Shown piece by piece: positions 23,431 through 36,830 of a DNA stretch of 64,000 bases. Each line of letters opens with the position of its first letter. Within the stretch, counting starts at the first letter, position 1. Below the pieces are notes generated by a model, which was given only the letters and a program-made list of their open reading frames with translations, made no database searches and was not told the DNA's origin. The translations under genes were made by a program, and so were the position numbers. Source of the stretch: Citrus sinensis (Eukaryota > Streptophyta > Magnoliopsida > Sapindales > Rutaceae); contig NC_068559.1 in assembly GCF_022201045.2 (NCBI RefSeq), positions 14,689,501 through 14,753,500 on the forward strand, read 5' to 3'.

Positions 23431-26400
23431 TGTTGATTATTAATTTTTTATTCTTTTGTTTTTTTATATTTAATTATTTTTTTAAAAAATATTGTTACAG
23501 AGATGTGACATGGCTGAGGCATTGAATTTTCCAAATGGGAAGCCTAATATTCCAGTTCTAAACGAACGGACGCTGCCCAAATTTTTGGAAACGGCGCGTA
23601 TGGAGAAAACTGTCAACAGAACTACAAATAACAGGATCAAATTGTTCTCTGGCACCGCCAATCCTGCTCTTTCCCAGGTACTTTTGTTTAGTTTTAATTG
23701 CATTTAGCTCTCTTTTTAAAGGGTGATCTAAACTTGAAATTTACCTTGTGTGTTATGTTTCATTCGAATGTTGGACTGCGTATCAAGAATGAAAAATATC
23801 AAAGTTCCTGTACTAGCTGTTTCTTATAGTGTTGAAACGAACTTCTTGTTGTCCATTTTGATTAATTTTCCTTATAAAGCAGGCTTATCCGGACTTCCAA
23901 ATGTCTAAAGTCGTTTGAGTAATACTATTGGAAACAGAATTACTGGTTTTCACAATTAAGAGATCGGAACCTCTCTATTCAAGATGGTGTTTCCCAGGTG
24001 TCAATTCTTTTTGGAGTTTCTAGTATCCTAAGAAGAGTTTCTGTTCAAAACATGTCGTGGCTTGGTGTTGCTAATCACCCAGATGCTATTTAAATACACA
24101 GTTTTATTGGATTTCCATCTATAAGTTGTTAATGGGCAGACCAACCTTACTTATATTATGAAGTGCACAGTGCAGTGTGATAACAACGTTCATACTATAC
24201 TTTGTAGTTACCTTTGGATGGTAGAATGTCCTATTTTAAACTTTCATTCATCTTTATTACAAGGATTCAGCTCTATTGTTGATGTTTATGGTCAGTTATG
24301 ATTAGGTGTTCCTATTCTAAGGAATTTTATTAAACATATTGTTAACTAAAATGCTTTCAACTGAAGGGATGGCTGGTCCCTTGCTATTTATGTATGTTAC
24401 CATCAATATAAGATGATTTGAAAATCCATTCAAATTCTTTGTTATAACTACCGTTATTAATCTAAAGCCATCAGATACCTACTTTGTGAAATTTCATGAG
24501 TTGTTTTCCTTCTTCTTTTTTTTTTTTTTCTCCTTTAGTTTTTCTGCATAATCCTTTTCAGGACAATATTAGGGACATCAGCTATGGAGTCAAATTGCAA
24601 ATACTTACCCTTGTTAAACTGTCATCCTAATGTTAGCTTTTCACAACTTGTACCATTATGGTAATGTTGGCAAATAGAGCTTTCGTAGTTTCCTTATATA
24701 TTTTTCATTAAAAAATTGCATTTTTCTTATTTTCTGTGGTTTGTAACGTAGTACAATTCTTTCCCAAAAAATATACGTAATAATCTTAGCTATATGAAAG
24801 ATGCTTGCAATTATTTGTTCCTTCCAAAACTTCGCTTTTCCAAATTTTTTTTCCTTAAGGAGTATAAGTTTCTTCTAATACTTAAAACCTTCATTTTTGA
24901 CAACTATGTATTATTGTTTCCTAGGAAATTGCTTGCTACATGGGCGTGGAACTGGGAAAGATCAACATAAAGCGATTTGCTGATGGTGAAATTTATGTTC
25001 AGCTGCAAGAGAGTGTTAGAGGATGTGATGTTTATTTGGTGCAGCCCACCTGTCCTCCGGCAAATGAAAATCTCATGGAGCTTTTGATAATGATAGATGC
25101 GTGTCGGAGAGCGTCAGCCAAGAATATCACAGCTGTGATTCCTTACTTTGGATATGCTAGAGCTGACAGAAAGGTGTGTAATCTGCCAAAAAAATTTTTT
25201 TTAAATATCTTGGAGGTAACAGATTCCAAAACTGAAAATGGAAATTTGACATACATTTGAGTGATGGAATAATTTAAAGATCTGATGAGCTCCCTATATC
25301 AATAATGCCCTAGACAATTGGATGAGCAGCTGCTCAATATCTTCTCTTTGTCTTTTGAAGTTGCATTGAAAGCAAGACAATGATATTTTGAAAATATTTC
25401 TGTTCGTAGATGCTTATGCATTATCTTTCTTGTATGGGTCTATATATATTCTTTCCAGACTCAAGGGCGAGAATCAATTGCTGCCAAACTCGTCGCAAAC
25501 CTTATAACAGAGGCAGGTGCTGACCGTGTTCTTGCTTGCGATCTTCACTCAGGGCAATCCATGGGTTACTTTGATATTCCAGTGGACCATGTATACTGTC
25601 AGGTAATCAGGACAAAATTTTATCCTGGAGTAACTGATTTACTATCACTCAATGATCAGAAAGAGTATTTTTCTCTGACTTTGTTATGATGGTTTATCCT
25701 CTGCACTCTAGCCTGTGATTCTTGATTACCTTGCTAGCAAGACGGTTTCTTCTAATGATTTGGTGGTGGTTTCACCTGATGTCGGTGGAGTGGCAAGAGC
25801 ACGTGCTTTTGCCAAAAAGTTATCTGATGCTCCTTTAGCCATAGTAGATAAAAGGCGTCATGGACACAATGTTGCAGAGGTAATTACTGTACTACAACTC
25901 TGCTCACATTATGTTTCCTCTTACAATTTTCATTTTTACACATTTTCTAGAAAATGTTGAAATCAGTTGCAATGATGTTTGCTTCAAATTGCTTTTGTAC
26001 TGTCCCTTATGAATTCTTTCACCCCTAAAATCTCCAATGTCTATGACATGTTAACAGTTATAAACTGTTGTCTCAATAACTTGTTTGCTAGGATGCAGAT
26101 AAATGTTGTGGTTTAATTTGTGGACTACTTTGAATATAATTTAGTTTTGTCAAAATGGAAGTATCACTGCTGTATTGTCCATCACAGAGTGACAGTTGTC
26201 CTATTGTTTGTGTGCATGTTCATTTCTTCCTTTACTGCTAACTTCTATAGACATATGTTGATGGAAATGAATATTTGCTCTTCTTATGTTATTTATTCTT
26301 TGGTAGGTTATTACATCGTTCACATCCTCATTATGCTTAATATTTATACTTCAGGTGATGAACCTTATTGGCGATGTAAAAGGAAAAGTTGCAGTAATGG

Positions 26401-28101
26401 TGGATGACATGATTGACACTGCTGGTTGGTGAACTAAACTTCATTTCAATCTAGATCATAGACCAGTAACTATGATTGGGAATGCAACTTTAATCTTGGA
26501 ATATTTCTTGCATTTGTTTCTCATATTTATGTATTTGAATTTCTGGGTTGGATTTTGTAAGCAATGAAATAAAATAGTCGATAATCAATTCTTTTGGTGC
26601 TCTGTTAACCTGAAGTGTATGTGGGTGATAGGGACTATTGCAAAAGGTGCAGCTCTTTTACATCAAGAAGGGGCCAGGGAAGTTTATGCATGCTGCACGC
26701 ATGCAGTTTTCAGGTACCAACTAAATTTATTGGCATTTAATCTTTTATTATGTTACTCTGCAAGCATACTATTTCCCATTCAAGTTTTTTTTTTTTTCCC
26801 TTTTCTTTCCAAGAATTTATTAAATTTCTTTCACTTGATCAACTTGGAGTATTTTTGAATCTGCTGTTAGTATACTCCCTGTTAGTTTGGTATGGTTAAG
26901 GAGCTCTTGATTCTTCTTAGAAGCAAAAGCCTGAGTAGCTAATGCTCTTCTGGGAAGAGAGATAAATTAAGGCTACGTTGATGGGACCTTTTGGGAAAGA
27001 TTCTGTTATTTTCCAAGCAGAAGGTCTGCTTTGATACTAACTAGAAGTTGCTATCTGGTGCCAGCTTATTTTGCACTGTGAAATGTTTAACTCCATCTTA
27101 TGATCTTTCTCTCTCCCTCCAACCCAACACCCCCCCCCCCCCCCCACCCCCCCAACAAAAAAAACCGACAAAAACACCCCTCCTCTTATTTCCGATGACA
27201 ACTTGTAGGAATGTTCCATGACTACTTTGTAGTTCCTTTCTACACCTGATGACAAGTTGAAGTGAATTTTCAAAGTAAACTATTTAAAAAATGCCATTAG
27301 TTAGTATTGGTTCCACCAAAGTCAGGTATTGAGAGGGATGCTCTTGAGTTGCAGGTTGGATTACAAATCATAAATTTATCAACTTGATCTCTTTTGACCC
27401 ATTAACATTCCGACAAATAGATTAGATCGCAATTCTGATTCTTTTGCCATCACCTTCTGATACTTCCTTGGTCGAGCATCTATTCAACACCTGATGATGA
27501 GGAGAGGGTGACAGCCCCTAACTAGAGGAAGAACCTCGGGGTATCAAGCCAGACGAAAGCGGTGAGATGGAGACTTTTATACTATCTATTTCAAATTCTC
27601 ATCTTTTGCTCACTTCGGAAAGAGCGGACGGAAAGGGTAGGTCTTTGCTCTATCTGCTTCTTCCTCTTCCCAGGAATGAACAATAAAAAAAAAGGATTTT
27701 CTTATGTGGATTTTGTAGTGGCATCTTAGTCGTGTAGACTGTTGAAAAATGAAAACTTTAAAAATGTTCCAAATGTTTGCATTGATCAGACTCTTCTTTC
27801 TTGCATATTTTACCACTATACGCCATATTATTTATTATGAATGGATATGCAGATTAAAATTGAATTTTTATTTAGAATGCGTTTCGTGTGAACTTTATAA
27901 TTGTTTCTATTTTATCACAGCCCTCCTGCAATAGAGAGGTTGTCAGGTGGCCTGTTTCAAGAGGTGATCGTTACAAATACAATCCCAGTGGCAGAGAAGA
28001 ACTACTTCCCTGAGTTGACTGTTCTTTCTATAGCCAACCTGTTGGGTGAGACTATATGGCGTGTTCACGATGATTGTTCCGTAAGTAGCATTTTTCAATG
28101 A
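23222..28101 (+). CDS. PRS: Ribose-phosphate pyrophosphokinase (PRPP synthetase), probably plastid
   Basis: It makes phosphoribosyl pyrophosphate from ribose 5-phosphate and ATP, feeding purine, pyrimidine, NAD, histidine and tryptophan synthesis. Eight exons: 23222-23380, 23501-23677, 24925-25173, 25459-25602, 25712-25879, 26355-26424, 26632-26713, 27921-28101, all GT-AG and in phase, giving 409 aa. Residues 1 to about 55 are Ser/Arg-rich with few acids, like a chloroplast transit peptide. Core motifs: [34 protein letters not shown] (about 223-234), DKRRHGHN, and the PRPP loop [11 protein letters not shown]-type sequence, here [12 protein letters not shown] (about 313-324). The long C-terminal part ends SSIFQ. 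Length and the DLHSGQ signature fit the phosphate-dependent class I type of plant plastid isozymes. Which numbered isozyme it is cannot be told here. Confidence 0.93.
23396..23430. repeat. CT/TA microsatellite in intron 1 of PRS
   Basis: A (CT)n run followed directly by a (TA)n run, just after the intron 1 donor. Confidence 0.8.
27129..27153. repeat. Poly-C tract in intron 7 of PRS
   Basis: A nearly pure run of C broken by a single A, in the 1.2-kb last intron. Such runs are prone to length variation and sequencing error. Confidence 0.8.
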
Positions 28102-28453
28102 AGTCAGGGAGATATCGAGTGATGGTAGCTGCTTCAACTGGTAAAAGGCGTAGAATCGAGTAGGTCTCATATCTTTAGGTAGTCTAGCATAAGGGGAAAA
28201 TTAATCTTATATGCTTTCTCATTGTTTAATTTTAATTTTCACTACATTTTTATTTGGCATTAAAGTTTCATCATGAATGATGATTCCCATTTAATGGATT
28301 GTCTTACATCTTTTATAATAATTCAATTGCAAATGTATCTTAAAGATTTGGATGGCTCTGCACTGAACTAGATAACATTTGCTTCTTGGATTAGATTGGG
28401 TATCTTGAGGGGTGGGAATCCTAAGATTGGACATGTGGAGTGGTAGTGAGAGT
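28102..28453. other. 3' flank of PRS
   Basis: Probable 3' UTR and intergenic DNA. No clear AATAAA close to the stop and no other feature. Confidence 0.4.
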
Positions 28454-29338
28454 AGGTTGTTTACTTACACTAGAATGATAAGAATCATAATCTTATTTAT
28501 ATGTTTATTTTGTCTTGGATTGGAAGTGAATTTTTTTAAATTATAATTTTATCTTCATTTAAAAGACGGTAATTTTTAATTACAAAGTGAATCAAAAATA
28601 TATTTATCAAATAATTATTTATTTTGTTATTATTTTTAATTATATAAATTAATAATTATTATTAATATTCTTAATTATGTATATCATAATTTTTTATTAA
28701 TTTAAATTTTAATTATGTAAATTAAAAATTATTGATAAGAACAAAACAAATGAAACATTATTATTAATATTTTCTTTAGAATAAAATATTTATTATTATT
28801 AATTATTAATATCAAATAAATATAATACTATTAAAATAAAAAATAATAATAATATTATATTTGCAAATAAAGATAGTATAAGGTATTATTATTAATTCTC
28901 TACGAATATAATAATATTATTTTTAAATAATTTTAACTTGGATTACATATTTATTTTAACTACATATAATAATATTATAGTTTTTTTAAGAGATAATAAT
29001 ATTATAGTTAAATAAGTTTAATAATATTATTTTTAGTAAATGTAATATTATTTAATAATATAATTATATTATTTAAATAAATATAATATCATTCTTTTTA
29101 AGTGAATCTAATATTATTTTATTTTAATAAATATAAATTGTATTAAATTTTATAAAAGAAGGGTAAAAAAGGAAGATCAACTTCCACCTCCTTATGGGAG
29201 TGGGAATTTCACTTCTCACTCTAAAACTAAGTGGGACTTACAGAACAAAATTTTTACTCTCCTCTTTAAATAAGTAAATAAAAATTAGAGTAGAAAGAAT
29301 TCACGTTCTCCACTCCTATTCTAATAAATAAACATCAC
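28454..29338. mobile_element. Possible non-autonomous DNA transposon
   Basis: The left end 'ggttgtttacttacactag' and the reverse complement of the right end 'gatgtttatttattagaat' are similar, suggesting imperfect terminal inverted repeats around about 880 bp of extremely AT-rich DNA. No target duplication could be fixed and no coding sequence is present. Confidence 0.35.
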
Positions 29339-30132
29339 ATAAATTTATGGGACTTGGGAGTTTTGTTTGCATGACTTTCTTACCAATGCCATAACAATAC
29401 CACAATGTTTGTCCTTATAAATGGAACTCCTCTTGATCAATAGATTTATCCTTGAAAAAAAAAATCAAAATCAATTAATTTTTTCTTCAATTATTTTAAC
29501 ATCTTATTTTCATTGAAACCTTTAGCTTTGAAAGAAAAAAAAATCGTTCTCAATTTTGAAGCTTTATTCGCAATGTCCTTAATGTTTGTTAGCACCTATC
29601 AAAAAAGTTTTTTTTTTAAAAAAAAAAGAGGTAATATACGTACTTAACACTCTTGTAATAAAAAAAATTAATTATGTGTTATTTGGGTACTAATTCGATC
29701 TGCCCATTCTCAAATCACCATGGAACCCTCTGCAATTTTTTTCTAATAAAGCAACTGCAAAAATTTTTTAGGTTAAGGTCTATAACATATCACATTTAAA
29801 GCACATGCGAACGACCTTTAAATTACAAATGTTACAACCAAATTTTTAACGAAGCAGTTTTATGCACATCCAATATTATTTTAAGCACATTCAAAATTAT
29901 TTTATGATTTATTTCAGAGTTATATTTCTTTTGCTTACGAGTTTTGTCCTGTTATAACATTGATATTTACCTTTTATTATTTAGGGCCCGTTTAAGATTT
30001 ATTTTTAGATGACTCAAAAGTAATTTTCAAGAGTTAAAAATTAATTTTGATATTTAACAAATTTTTTTAGAAATTATTTTTGGTAAAATCGCCTCTTACA
30101 AAAGTTTAACAGTAAGATTTACTACACACATA
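29339..30132. other. AT-rich intergenic sequence
   Basis: No gene. 'tta' followed by 'gggcccgtttaag' near 29990 looks like the left end of another TTA-type MITE, but no matching right end was found, perhaps because a Mutator-like element lies next to it. Confidence 0.35.
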
Positions 30133-31600
30133 CTGTTACTTTTAGGAAAAAGCTATTTACCCCGAATTTAATCCCGAATTTGCGCCCCGAATTTAAAACG
30201 CATCGTTTTAAATAAACTGAAAACGGCGTTTAACACTTTCCCTTTTCTTGCTTTTCTCTGTTACACATGTTTCTCCTTTCCTTTTCTTGCTTTTTTTACG
30301 AACCACACAAATCTCCTTTCCTTTTCTCTATTCCACACCGCCCCAAATCGAATTCTTTTGACGAACTGAAATCTCTTACACACTGTCCCGAATTGAAAAC
30401 GATTTCTCTAACCCTCACACCGCCCCAAATTGAAAACAATCTCTCTTACCCTCATACCGCCCCGAATTGAAAACGATCTCTCTTACCTTTACACCGCCCC
30501 GAAAAGGTAACACGAACGACCCTCCTCATCCACTCACACGCGACAGTTGCCACTCACAGTCACGTGATAGCCGCCAGACCACGGCTCTGTTGCCATCACC
30601 GAGAGTTCTGCACCTGAGGTAATGAAATGATTATTTTACCTGATTGAGATTTTGATTGATTGGGAAATGCTTCTTTGATTCTTGCTTTCAATTATTTTAT
30701 AATGATTTGATTTGCATGTATGTCTCTACTCTACAGTCGCCAATTGTTATTTGGTTAACTTTTTCTTTTTTAATTTTGATTGTTTTTGTTTATTGAATTA
30801 AAGCGTCAAGTTCCTATTTTGGCTATTTTCATCTGTTCTTTACCGTCCAACTTCTTTTAGTTCATTTTCAACTTGTTTTAGTAATCTTTCCTCCGCCTTT
30901 CAATTTTTTGGTGAGCATCAATTCGTTACTCTGGCTGTAAGTCAAATTGGAATAAGTTTTTTAACTTTTTTATTACTTGGATTTTTCTCTCTGTTCTGTG
31001 TTAAATTGATTATAGTTTTGTCTTAATTTTTCAATTTAGTTATTTTCTGGGTTTTTCTATTTTCAAATTGCTTAGTTTTAGGATTTTGAAAGTGGGGGTC
31101 ATCTGGAAAAGTTTTGTGGGTTTAATCTATAAACAATTATTTAAAACCGAGTTTGAGATTGAGAATCGCTGCTAGAGTGGAGATTGATGAAGACAGTGAG
31201 ACTAACAAGGGCAGCATGTGGGTCTTGGATTAGAAGCTTGATCAACCCACGAATGAAGAAGTTGGCAGGCTTAGAAATATGTACAGAGAAATATGCAAGC
31301 TGGGTTATAATGGTTTGATAAGCTGGTTTTGTTTGAGTTGGTGGTACTCTGTTTCCTAAAATGTTGTTCATGGTTTCCTAAAATATTATTAGTAAATTGT
31401 CTTGCGGTTGATTGTGTTTGTTGTTACTGGTGCTAGAATTGCCTTGCGGATGATTGTGTTTGTGTGTTATTGGTGCTGGAATTGTCTTGTTGTTGGAATT
31501 AGCATAAGATTTCTTATTTGTTCTGAGATCCAAAATTGTTCAGCTATGTCTTGCTACATTATTTTTTGATTTATTTTCGAATTTTTTTTTGTTTTGTAGT

Positions 31601-31969
31601 TTCAACATTCAATTAATCACAATGTCAATTAGCACAAGTGAAATTTGAAACTCACAGTAGCTATATAACGGTTGCAGTAATTACATGGAGTTATTAACGT
31701 CACGTACAACAAAGAATCCAAATAGCAAATTTTGGCTTTATAAAGGATGTAATAATTTTCAATGGGCAAAAGATCGTAAGCCAAGCGAAGAGAAAATTGA
31801 CTTGTTAATGGAGGAGGTTAGGAAGTTAGCATTGGAGATTGAGTGTTTGTCCGTTAAATTTCAATTATTGTATGATGACGAACTTCAAACGAGACAGACA
31901 CCAAGATATGATTATATTAAAATACTTGTAATTGTTGTGATATGTTATCTATTCAAGTGTTATTTTTAA
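31601..31969 (+). pseudogene. GRF-type zinc-finger-like ORF inside the MULE
   Basis: The frame ending at 31969 reads LLTSRTTKNPNSKFWLYKGC, then NNFQW and a Leu/Glu-rich helical tail with MEEVRKLALEIECL. This resembles plant zf-GRF proteins (LFTS.T..NPGRRF..C....C.FF.W). Stops precede it in the same frame. A splice-acceptor-like 'ttttgttttgtag' sits at about 31588-31600, and a donor-like 'gaggtaatg' near 30617, so it may once have been the second exon of a transcript starting near the left terminal repeat. It is opposite in strand to the transposase. The match is by eye and only moderate. Confidence 0.45.
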
Positions 31970-32756
31970 GTTGTTTTAATTTGTACTATGTATTAATTAA
32001 AGACTAGTACACATGTAATAACATTTTCTTTCGAAATATAAGTTTATGAGTTATTTTACTTTGTTATGCTAGAAATTATACTTATTTCAATCGTTACTGC
32101 AACAACATAAATATAAATTGCATATATAGATGTTGATTAACTTGAATATCCCGTTTTGAATCAAACAATGACAAAAACAAATTAATACGTCAAAACACAA
32201 GTATTAACTTGACTATCCCGTTTCAAATCAAACAATGACAAAAACAAAATAATACATTAAAACACAAGCTAGCTTTAATCATGTGTTGGGATCATTTGCT
32301 GAAAACTTCGTCCGATTGGCATCCTCGAAATCTTGTTGTAGTAATTGTTGGAAGTTTACATGATGAACTCCTCCATAATTTATCAAATGCTGATAGTAAA
32401 GGGGGAAAAAGACATGTTGTGGAAGTGTCTGTTGTGCTAGCTGTTGTACACAAAGTAAAAAAAAAGTCTGTTAAATTAATAAGCAAACGACAATGAAACA
32501 ACACTAATAGCAGGTACATAAAAAAAAATATTTACCATAGCCATATTACCCGATTGTGTTGGGATTGCAGTAGCCGCCGGAGAAGATGAATCGTGTGCCT
32601 TTAAGTCATACGAAAGTAAGCAAGAAACATTTAAAATTTTTATTGAATTTATATGAAATTAATTTGTATTGAATTAATTAAAAATGAATGCAATAGAATT
32701 ACCTCTGCAGTTGTACTCAATGAAGTATTGTTCGACTTATGTTTTGGCTTTTTAAA

Positions 32757-34830
32757 TTACTTTTGCTTTCTTTGAGAAGGTGGCCGACCTTTACGACGAG
32801 ATATTATTGGATCTTGTATGATTTCTGTACAACTTCTCGACCCACCAACAACAGTTGCATCTTCGCTTTGACAGCGAACATTCAACGATACATCCTTTAT
32901 TGCCTTTTCAATCCAAGTCAAAACACTTTTATGACTTTCTTCATTTTTCGAAGCTACATCAGCAACATCATAAAAAGCAGCACACTCTTCTTTATATCGC
33001 TGGTGTTCAATGCTCGAACTTCTCACATCATAACTGACTTTCACTTGACTGTAGCATCTTTGCACATATTTCCTCCATCTCCATATAATATACTTCTCAG
33101 GAAGAAATGTTATATGGTTACGTATCAACACTGCAATGACGTGTCTGCAAACAATCCCTCTACATTCAAACATTAAACACGCACAATGAATTTCACCGTC
33201 ATCCCTGTAAAAAATAACTTAAAAAATCTTCTCTTTACTCTTTCCATCATTTTCGACGACTTCATATTCTGATCCCCCACAACTGAAAACCTCACAATAA
33301 ATCTTATCCATCAGCTGCTGTTGAAATTCTTGAAACTTGGAAATAGTATATGCTTCATCAACTTGTTTTTCCATTACAAAATTGGTACGACATTGCATCC
33401 GTTGGCTGAAGTACCTAGCATTTGCTTGCCACTCTTTTTTAATTTTACTTTCCATTGCTTTCTCATATTTCTCCACAAACTGCTTTAAAGTTGTTTTTGA
33501 GTTAACATACCCATAAAAAAAAAAAACATTCATACTCTCACTACGTTGAGTGGTTGACATACTAACCCAAAAAGTTATTTTCACAAAACACAGAACCCAA
33601 CGATATCTTTTCTCATATAAACCATTTAACCACTGATTATCACAAAAGATTATATTTATCTAATATGTCATGCCAAGCTTCTTCAAACTCAATAGGAGTC
33701 TGTGAATCATAAACAACAGCTTGCAATGGAAATCTAATGGCATGATATTTTGCGTACCTTCCCAGCTTCTCAGATACCTTTTTCAGAATATGCCACAAAC
33801 ACCATTGATGCCTAGTATTTGGAAAAACAATCTCAATTGCATTTTTCATCGCTCTGTATTGGTATGTGATGATTCCAAGGGAAGGAGAGCCGAATATACA
33901 TGATAGCCATGTGTCAAATAACCACATAAACGTCTCTGTGTCCTCATGCGAAATCAACCAACATCCTAACAAAATAGAATGACCGTGATGATTAACTCCA
34001 ATAAAAGGAGCAAATGGCATGTCATATTTATTCGTAAGGTATGTGGTGTCAAATGTAACAACATCTCCAAAGTCTTTGTAGGCTGCCCTGCTTCTTGGAT
34101 CTGCCCAAAATACATTGTTTAACCGACCCTCCTCATCCAGGTCAAGACTGAAGAAAAATCCATCATTTTCTGCTTGCATTTTCTGAAAATATTTTTGAAT
34201 TGCAGTTGCATCCCCTTCTCCAAGCCTTAATCGCCTTGCTTTATCAACATGATTTCTAGCATCTTTTTCTAAGAATGAGACATTTTCATAGCCACCAACC
34301 TCAACAACAATAGACTTAAAACTTTGAGCCATTTTAATTCATGCTTCTCAATTTATTTCAAGCTGTTTTTTTTTACATAAGGACTAATGGTACGGTTGCA
34401 TCGATAATATCTACTCTTGCTCGGACTTACAGCATGGTTGTGTTCAAGGAACAAATTTCCAATTACCCATTTTCCACTAACAAAACGTCCTCCAATTTTA
34501 GCATTGTATCTAATTTTCTAGTTAGGTTGAAGCCGCAAAACATGATGAGATTTGCCTTTGGACTTGTCGTTTTGCCCGCAAGTAAATGTCACATATCTCA
34601 TATTCCCGTCATTCCCTTTTTTACAAGATCTCCGCATCACTGGAAATCCTTCTTATTGGCCATAAGCTTTGTAATATTCAAACATTTCATCCGAACTATT
34701 GAAAGTCCTCCCAACCTTAGGCTCTTCAACTTTATCCACCAAATTTTCATTATTTCCTTCAAAATTAGCCTCGTGTAAATCTTGCAATTCCTCCACTTCG
34801 TCAACCTCCAATTTATCAACCTCGTCCATT
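32757..34830 (-). pseudogene. FAR1-related MULE transposase remnant
   Basis: On the minus strand, from the right: a FAR1 DNA-binding domain (34350-34760: GRTFNSSDEMFEYYKAYG, MRYVTFTCGQ, LFLEHNHAVSP) broken by in-frame stops; the MULE transposase core (33640-34332: VVTFDTTYLTNKYDMPFAPF, GVNHHGHSILLGCWLISHE, WCLWHILKK); then, after a frameshift near 33655, SMSTTQRSESMN and a helical block (33219-33584); then, across an in-frame TAA near 33217, the SWIM zinc finger (CACLMFECRGIVCRH) and a basic tail ending KGRPPSQRKQK. The domain order is that of FHY3/FAR1-like transposases. Stops and a frameshift show it is dead. Confidence 0.88.
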
Positions 34831-35733
34831 ATTGCTGCAAATTATAATAATTCATAATATTATTAATTAATTATACCAAATTCATTAAGTTTAGAAACAA
34901 ATAAAAATATAGACTGATTATTATTAATTACTTATCCCTAATTCATTAAGTTTAGAAATAAATTAAAATATAAATATATATTATTAATTAACGGTTCAGC
35001 AAATTAATTATTATTAATTAGTTATCACGGCTCAACAAACTGAAATAAATAAAATACAATAACTGACATACAAATGCTCACGGTTAAGCAAATTTAGATA
35101 CAAATACTCATGGTTCAACTCACAAATTAAAATAAAACAGCTCAAGATTCATAAATTAAAATGAAATAGGTCAAGATTCATAAATTAAAATGAAACAGCT
35201 CAACAAATTAATGTAGAAACAATAAATGCTTACGGGTTTTGCAATGTAGAGGTTCAGCACTTTCACGAACCAGTTGCCGTTTTGCAGTTTGGAAGTAAAG
35301 TTTTGTACTTAGGGTTTTGCAGTTTGGGTTTCTCAGTGCTGCAATGAATTAAATCTATGCATCACATAGTGTTGGGTTTAAACGAAAACAATATAGAAGG
35401 AAAAAACAAACGAAACACAAGTGCTGCATAGCTGGAAGCAATTAAAGGGAAAAAACAAATGAAACACACGTGTTGCACAACTGCAGGCAATTAAAAAAAA
35501 AAAAGCAAACGAAACAGACGTGCTGAACAACTGCAGGCAATTAAAAGGAAAAAGCAAACGAAACACACGTGCTACGCAACGTTTTGGTAAATTCATGGCG
35601 CAAATTCGGGGTCACGTTCGGAGTAAATAGCAGCGCTGTTACTTTTAAAACTTATAATAATTTTAAAAATAAAGTTTTATTAAATATAAAAATAATTTTA
35701 ATTCACATTTATTTTAATACAATTTACGGACCT

Positions 35734-36574
35734 CAAATGAATAGGCTTGGCAATTTAGCCCGACCCGATTTTTGGCCCGATTGGCCCGACCCTAATTTTT
35801 AGGGCTTTGGCCCGAATTTTTAAGTTTAGGGTCGGGTTAGGGCCAAGATTTTAAGGCCCGAATAAATTTAAGGTTAGGGTAGGGCTTAATGCCGGCCCGA
35901 CCCGACCCGGCCCTATTTAAAAAAAAAAAAACTAACACAAGTTAACACACACACACAACATCACACATTGTGTGTTTTTAATTTAATTGCATTGTATTTT
36001 TATTTGTATAAGACATGAGTTTTTTTTTTTTGTGTTGTGTTGTTGAATTGAATTGTGTATGACTAAAATGGTTGTGAAATTATATTGTGTGTTTTTAATT
36101 TAATTGCATTGTATTTTTATTTATATAAGACATGAGTTTTTTATTTTTTATTTTTTATGTTGTGTTCTTGAATTGAATTGTTTATGGGTAAAATAGTTGT
36201 GAAATTACATTGTGTGTTTTTTATTTTATTACATTGTGTGTTTTTCATGTTGGATTTTGGAATTGATTTGTGTGTGGGGTTGAAATAGTTGTGGAATTGA
36301 TTGAAATAGTTGTGGAAAGTGGATTAGATTGTGTTTGAAATTGTTGAGTAATTGCCGAATTAGTTGAAATGGTGGTGGAAAATAAAAATTAAATTGTGGG
36401 GTTAATTATTTCGGTAGGGTCGGGTTGGGCCCGACCCGATGTTGGCTCGATTCGGGCCGGGCTCGACCCGACCCTAACTAAATAGTATTCGGACTTTTTT
36501 AGGGTTGGGTTTTAAATTTTTTTGATCGGCCAAGCCCGAGCCCGACCCGACATTTTGCCATCCCTACAAATGAA
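35734..36574. mobile_element. hAT-type non-autonomous element with perfect 8-bp TSD
   Basis: The element is 35742-36566 (825 bp). Ends TAGGCTTGGCAATTTAGCCC and, reverse complemented, TAGGGATGGCAAAATGTCGG are inverted repeats. The 8-bp duplication CAAATGAA flanks it exactly (35734-35741 and 36567-36574). Subterminal regions are packed with 'cccgaccc' motifs on both sides. Inside, a block of about 118 bp beginning 'tgtgtgtttttaatttaatt' is duplicated in tandem (about 35968 and 36085). No transposase is encoded. Confidence 0.92.
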
Positions 36575-36653
36575 CAAATAATGTCCTTGGTTGCAATATT
36601 ATGAAAAATGAAGGGTTCCAATGTCATTACCCCCGTTAACTTAGCTGTCGATT

Positions 36654-36682
36654 AGGGTTTTCTGATCCTCAAGTCTATAAAA
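36654..36682 (+). promoter_or_regulatory. Telo-box plus TATA promoter of the snoRNA cluster
   Basis: AGGGTTT (telo-box, 36654-36660) followed by TATAAAA (36676-36682). This pairing is typical of plant snoRNA and ribosomal-protein gene promoters (established knowledge). The first snoRNA begins about 130 bases downstream of the expected start. Confidence 0.6.
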
Positions 36683-36830
36683 CCCTTCACTTATCAGTTC
36701 TCGCTCAGTTCTTAATCGGCTCTATTCCGCCCATCATATTCCTCAGAAACTTAAAAATTTCTTTACTCTTTTTTCAAATTGTTTTGTTGGGTTTAATAAA
36801 CTTGTTTTTTTTCTTCAAATTTTCGGGAAA

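Larger units (their letters stand above)
30145..35635 (-). mobile_element. Mutator-like element (FAR1-type MULE), decayed
   Basis: Long imperfect terminal inverted repeats. The left end begins GGAAAAAGCTATTTACCCCG and continues through 'cccgaatttgcgcc'. The right end, reverse complemented, reads CGCTGCTATTTACTCCG and also continues through 'cccgaatttgcgcc' (left about 30145-30203, right about 35577-35635). A 12-bp direct repeat, ctgttactttta, flanks the element (30133-30144 and 35636-35647), close to the 9-11 bp typical of Mutator. The transposase remnant is on the minus strand (32757-34830); a GRF zinc-finger-like ORF lies on the plus strand near the left end. Confidence 0.85.

Noticed and set aside
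32281-32519. Overlapping 71- and 75-codon ORFs on opposite strands
   Set aside because: Inside the decayed MULE, without features; neither continues the transposase.
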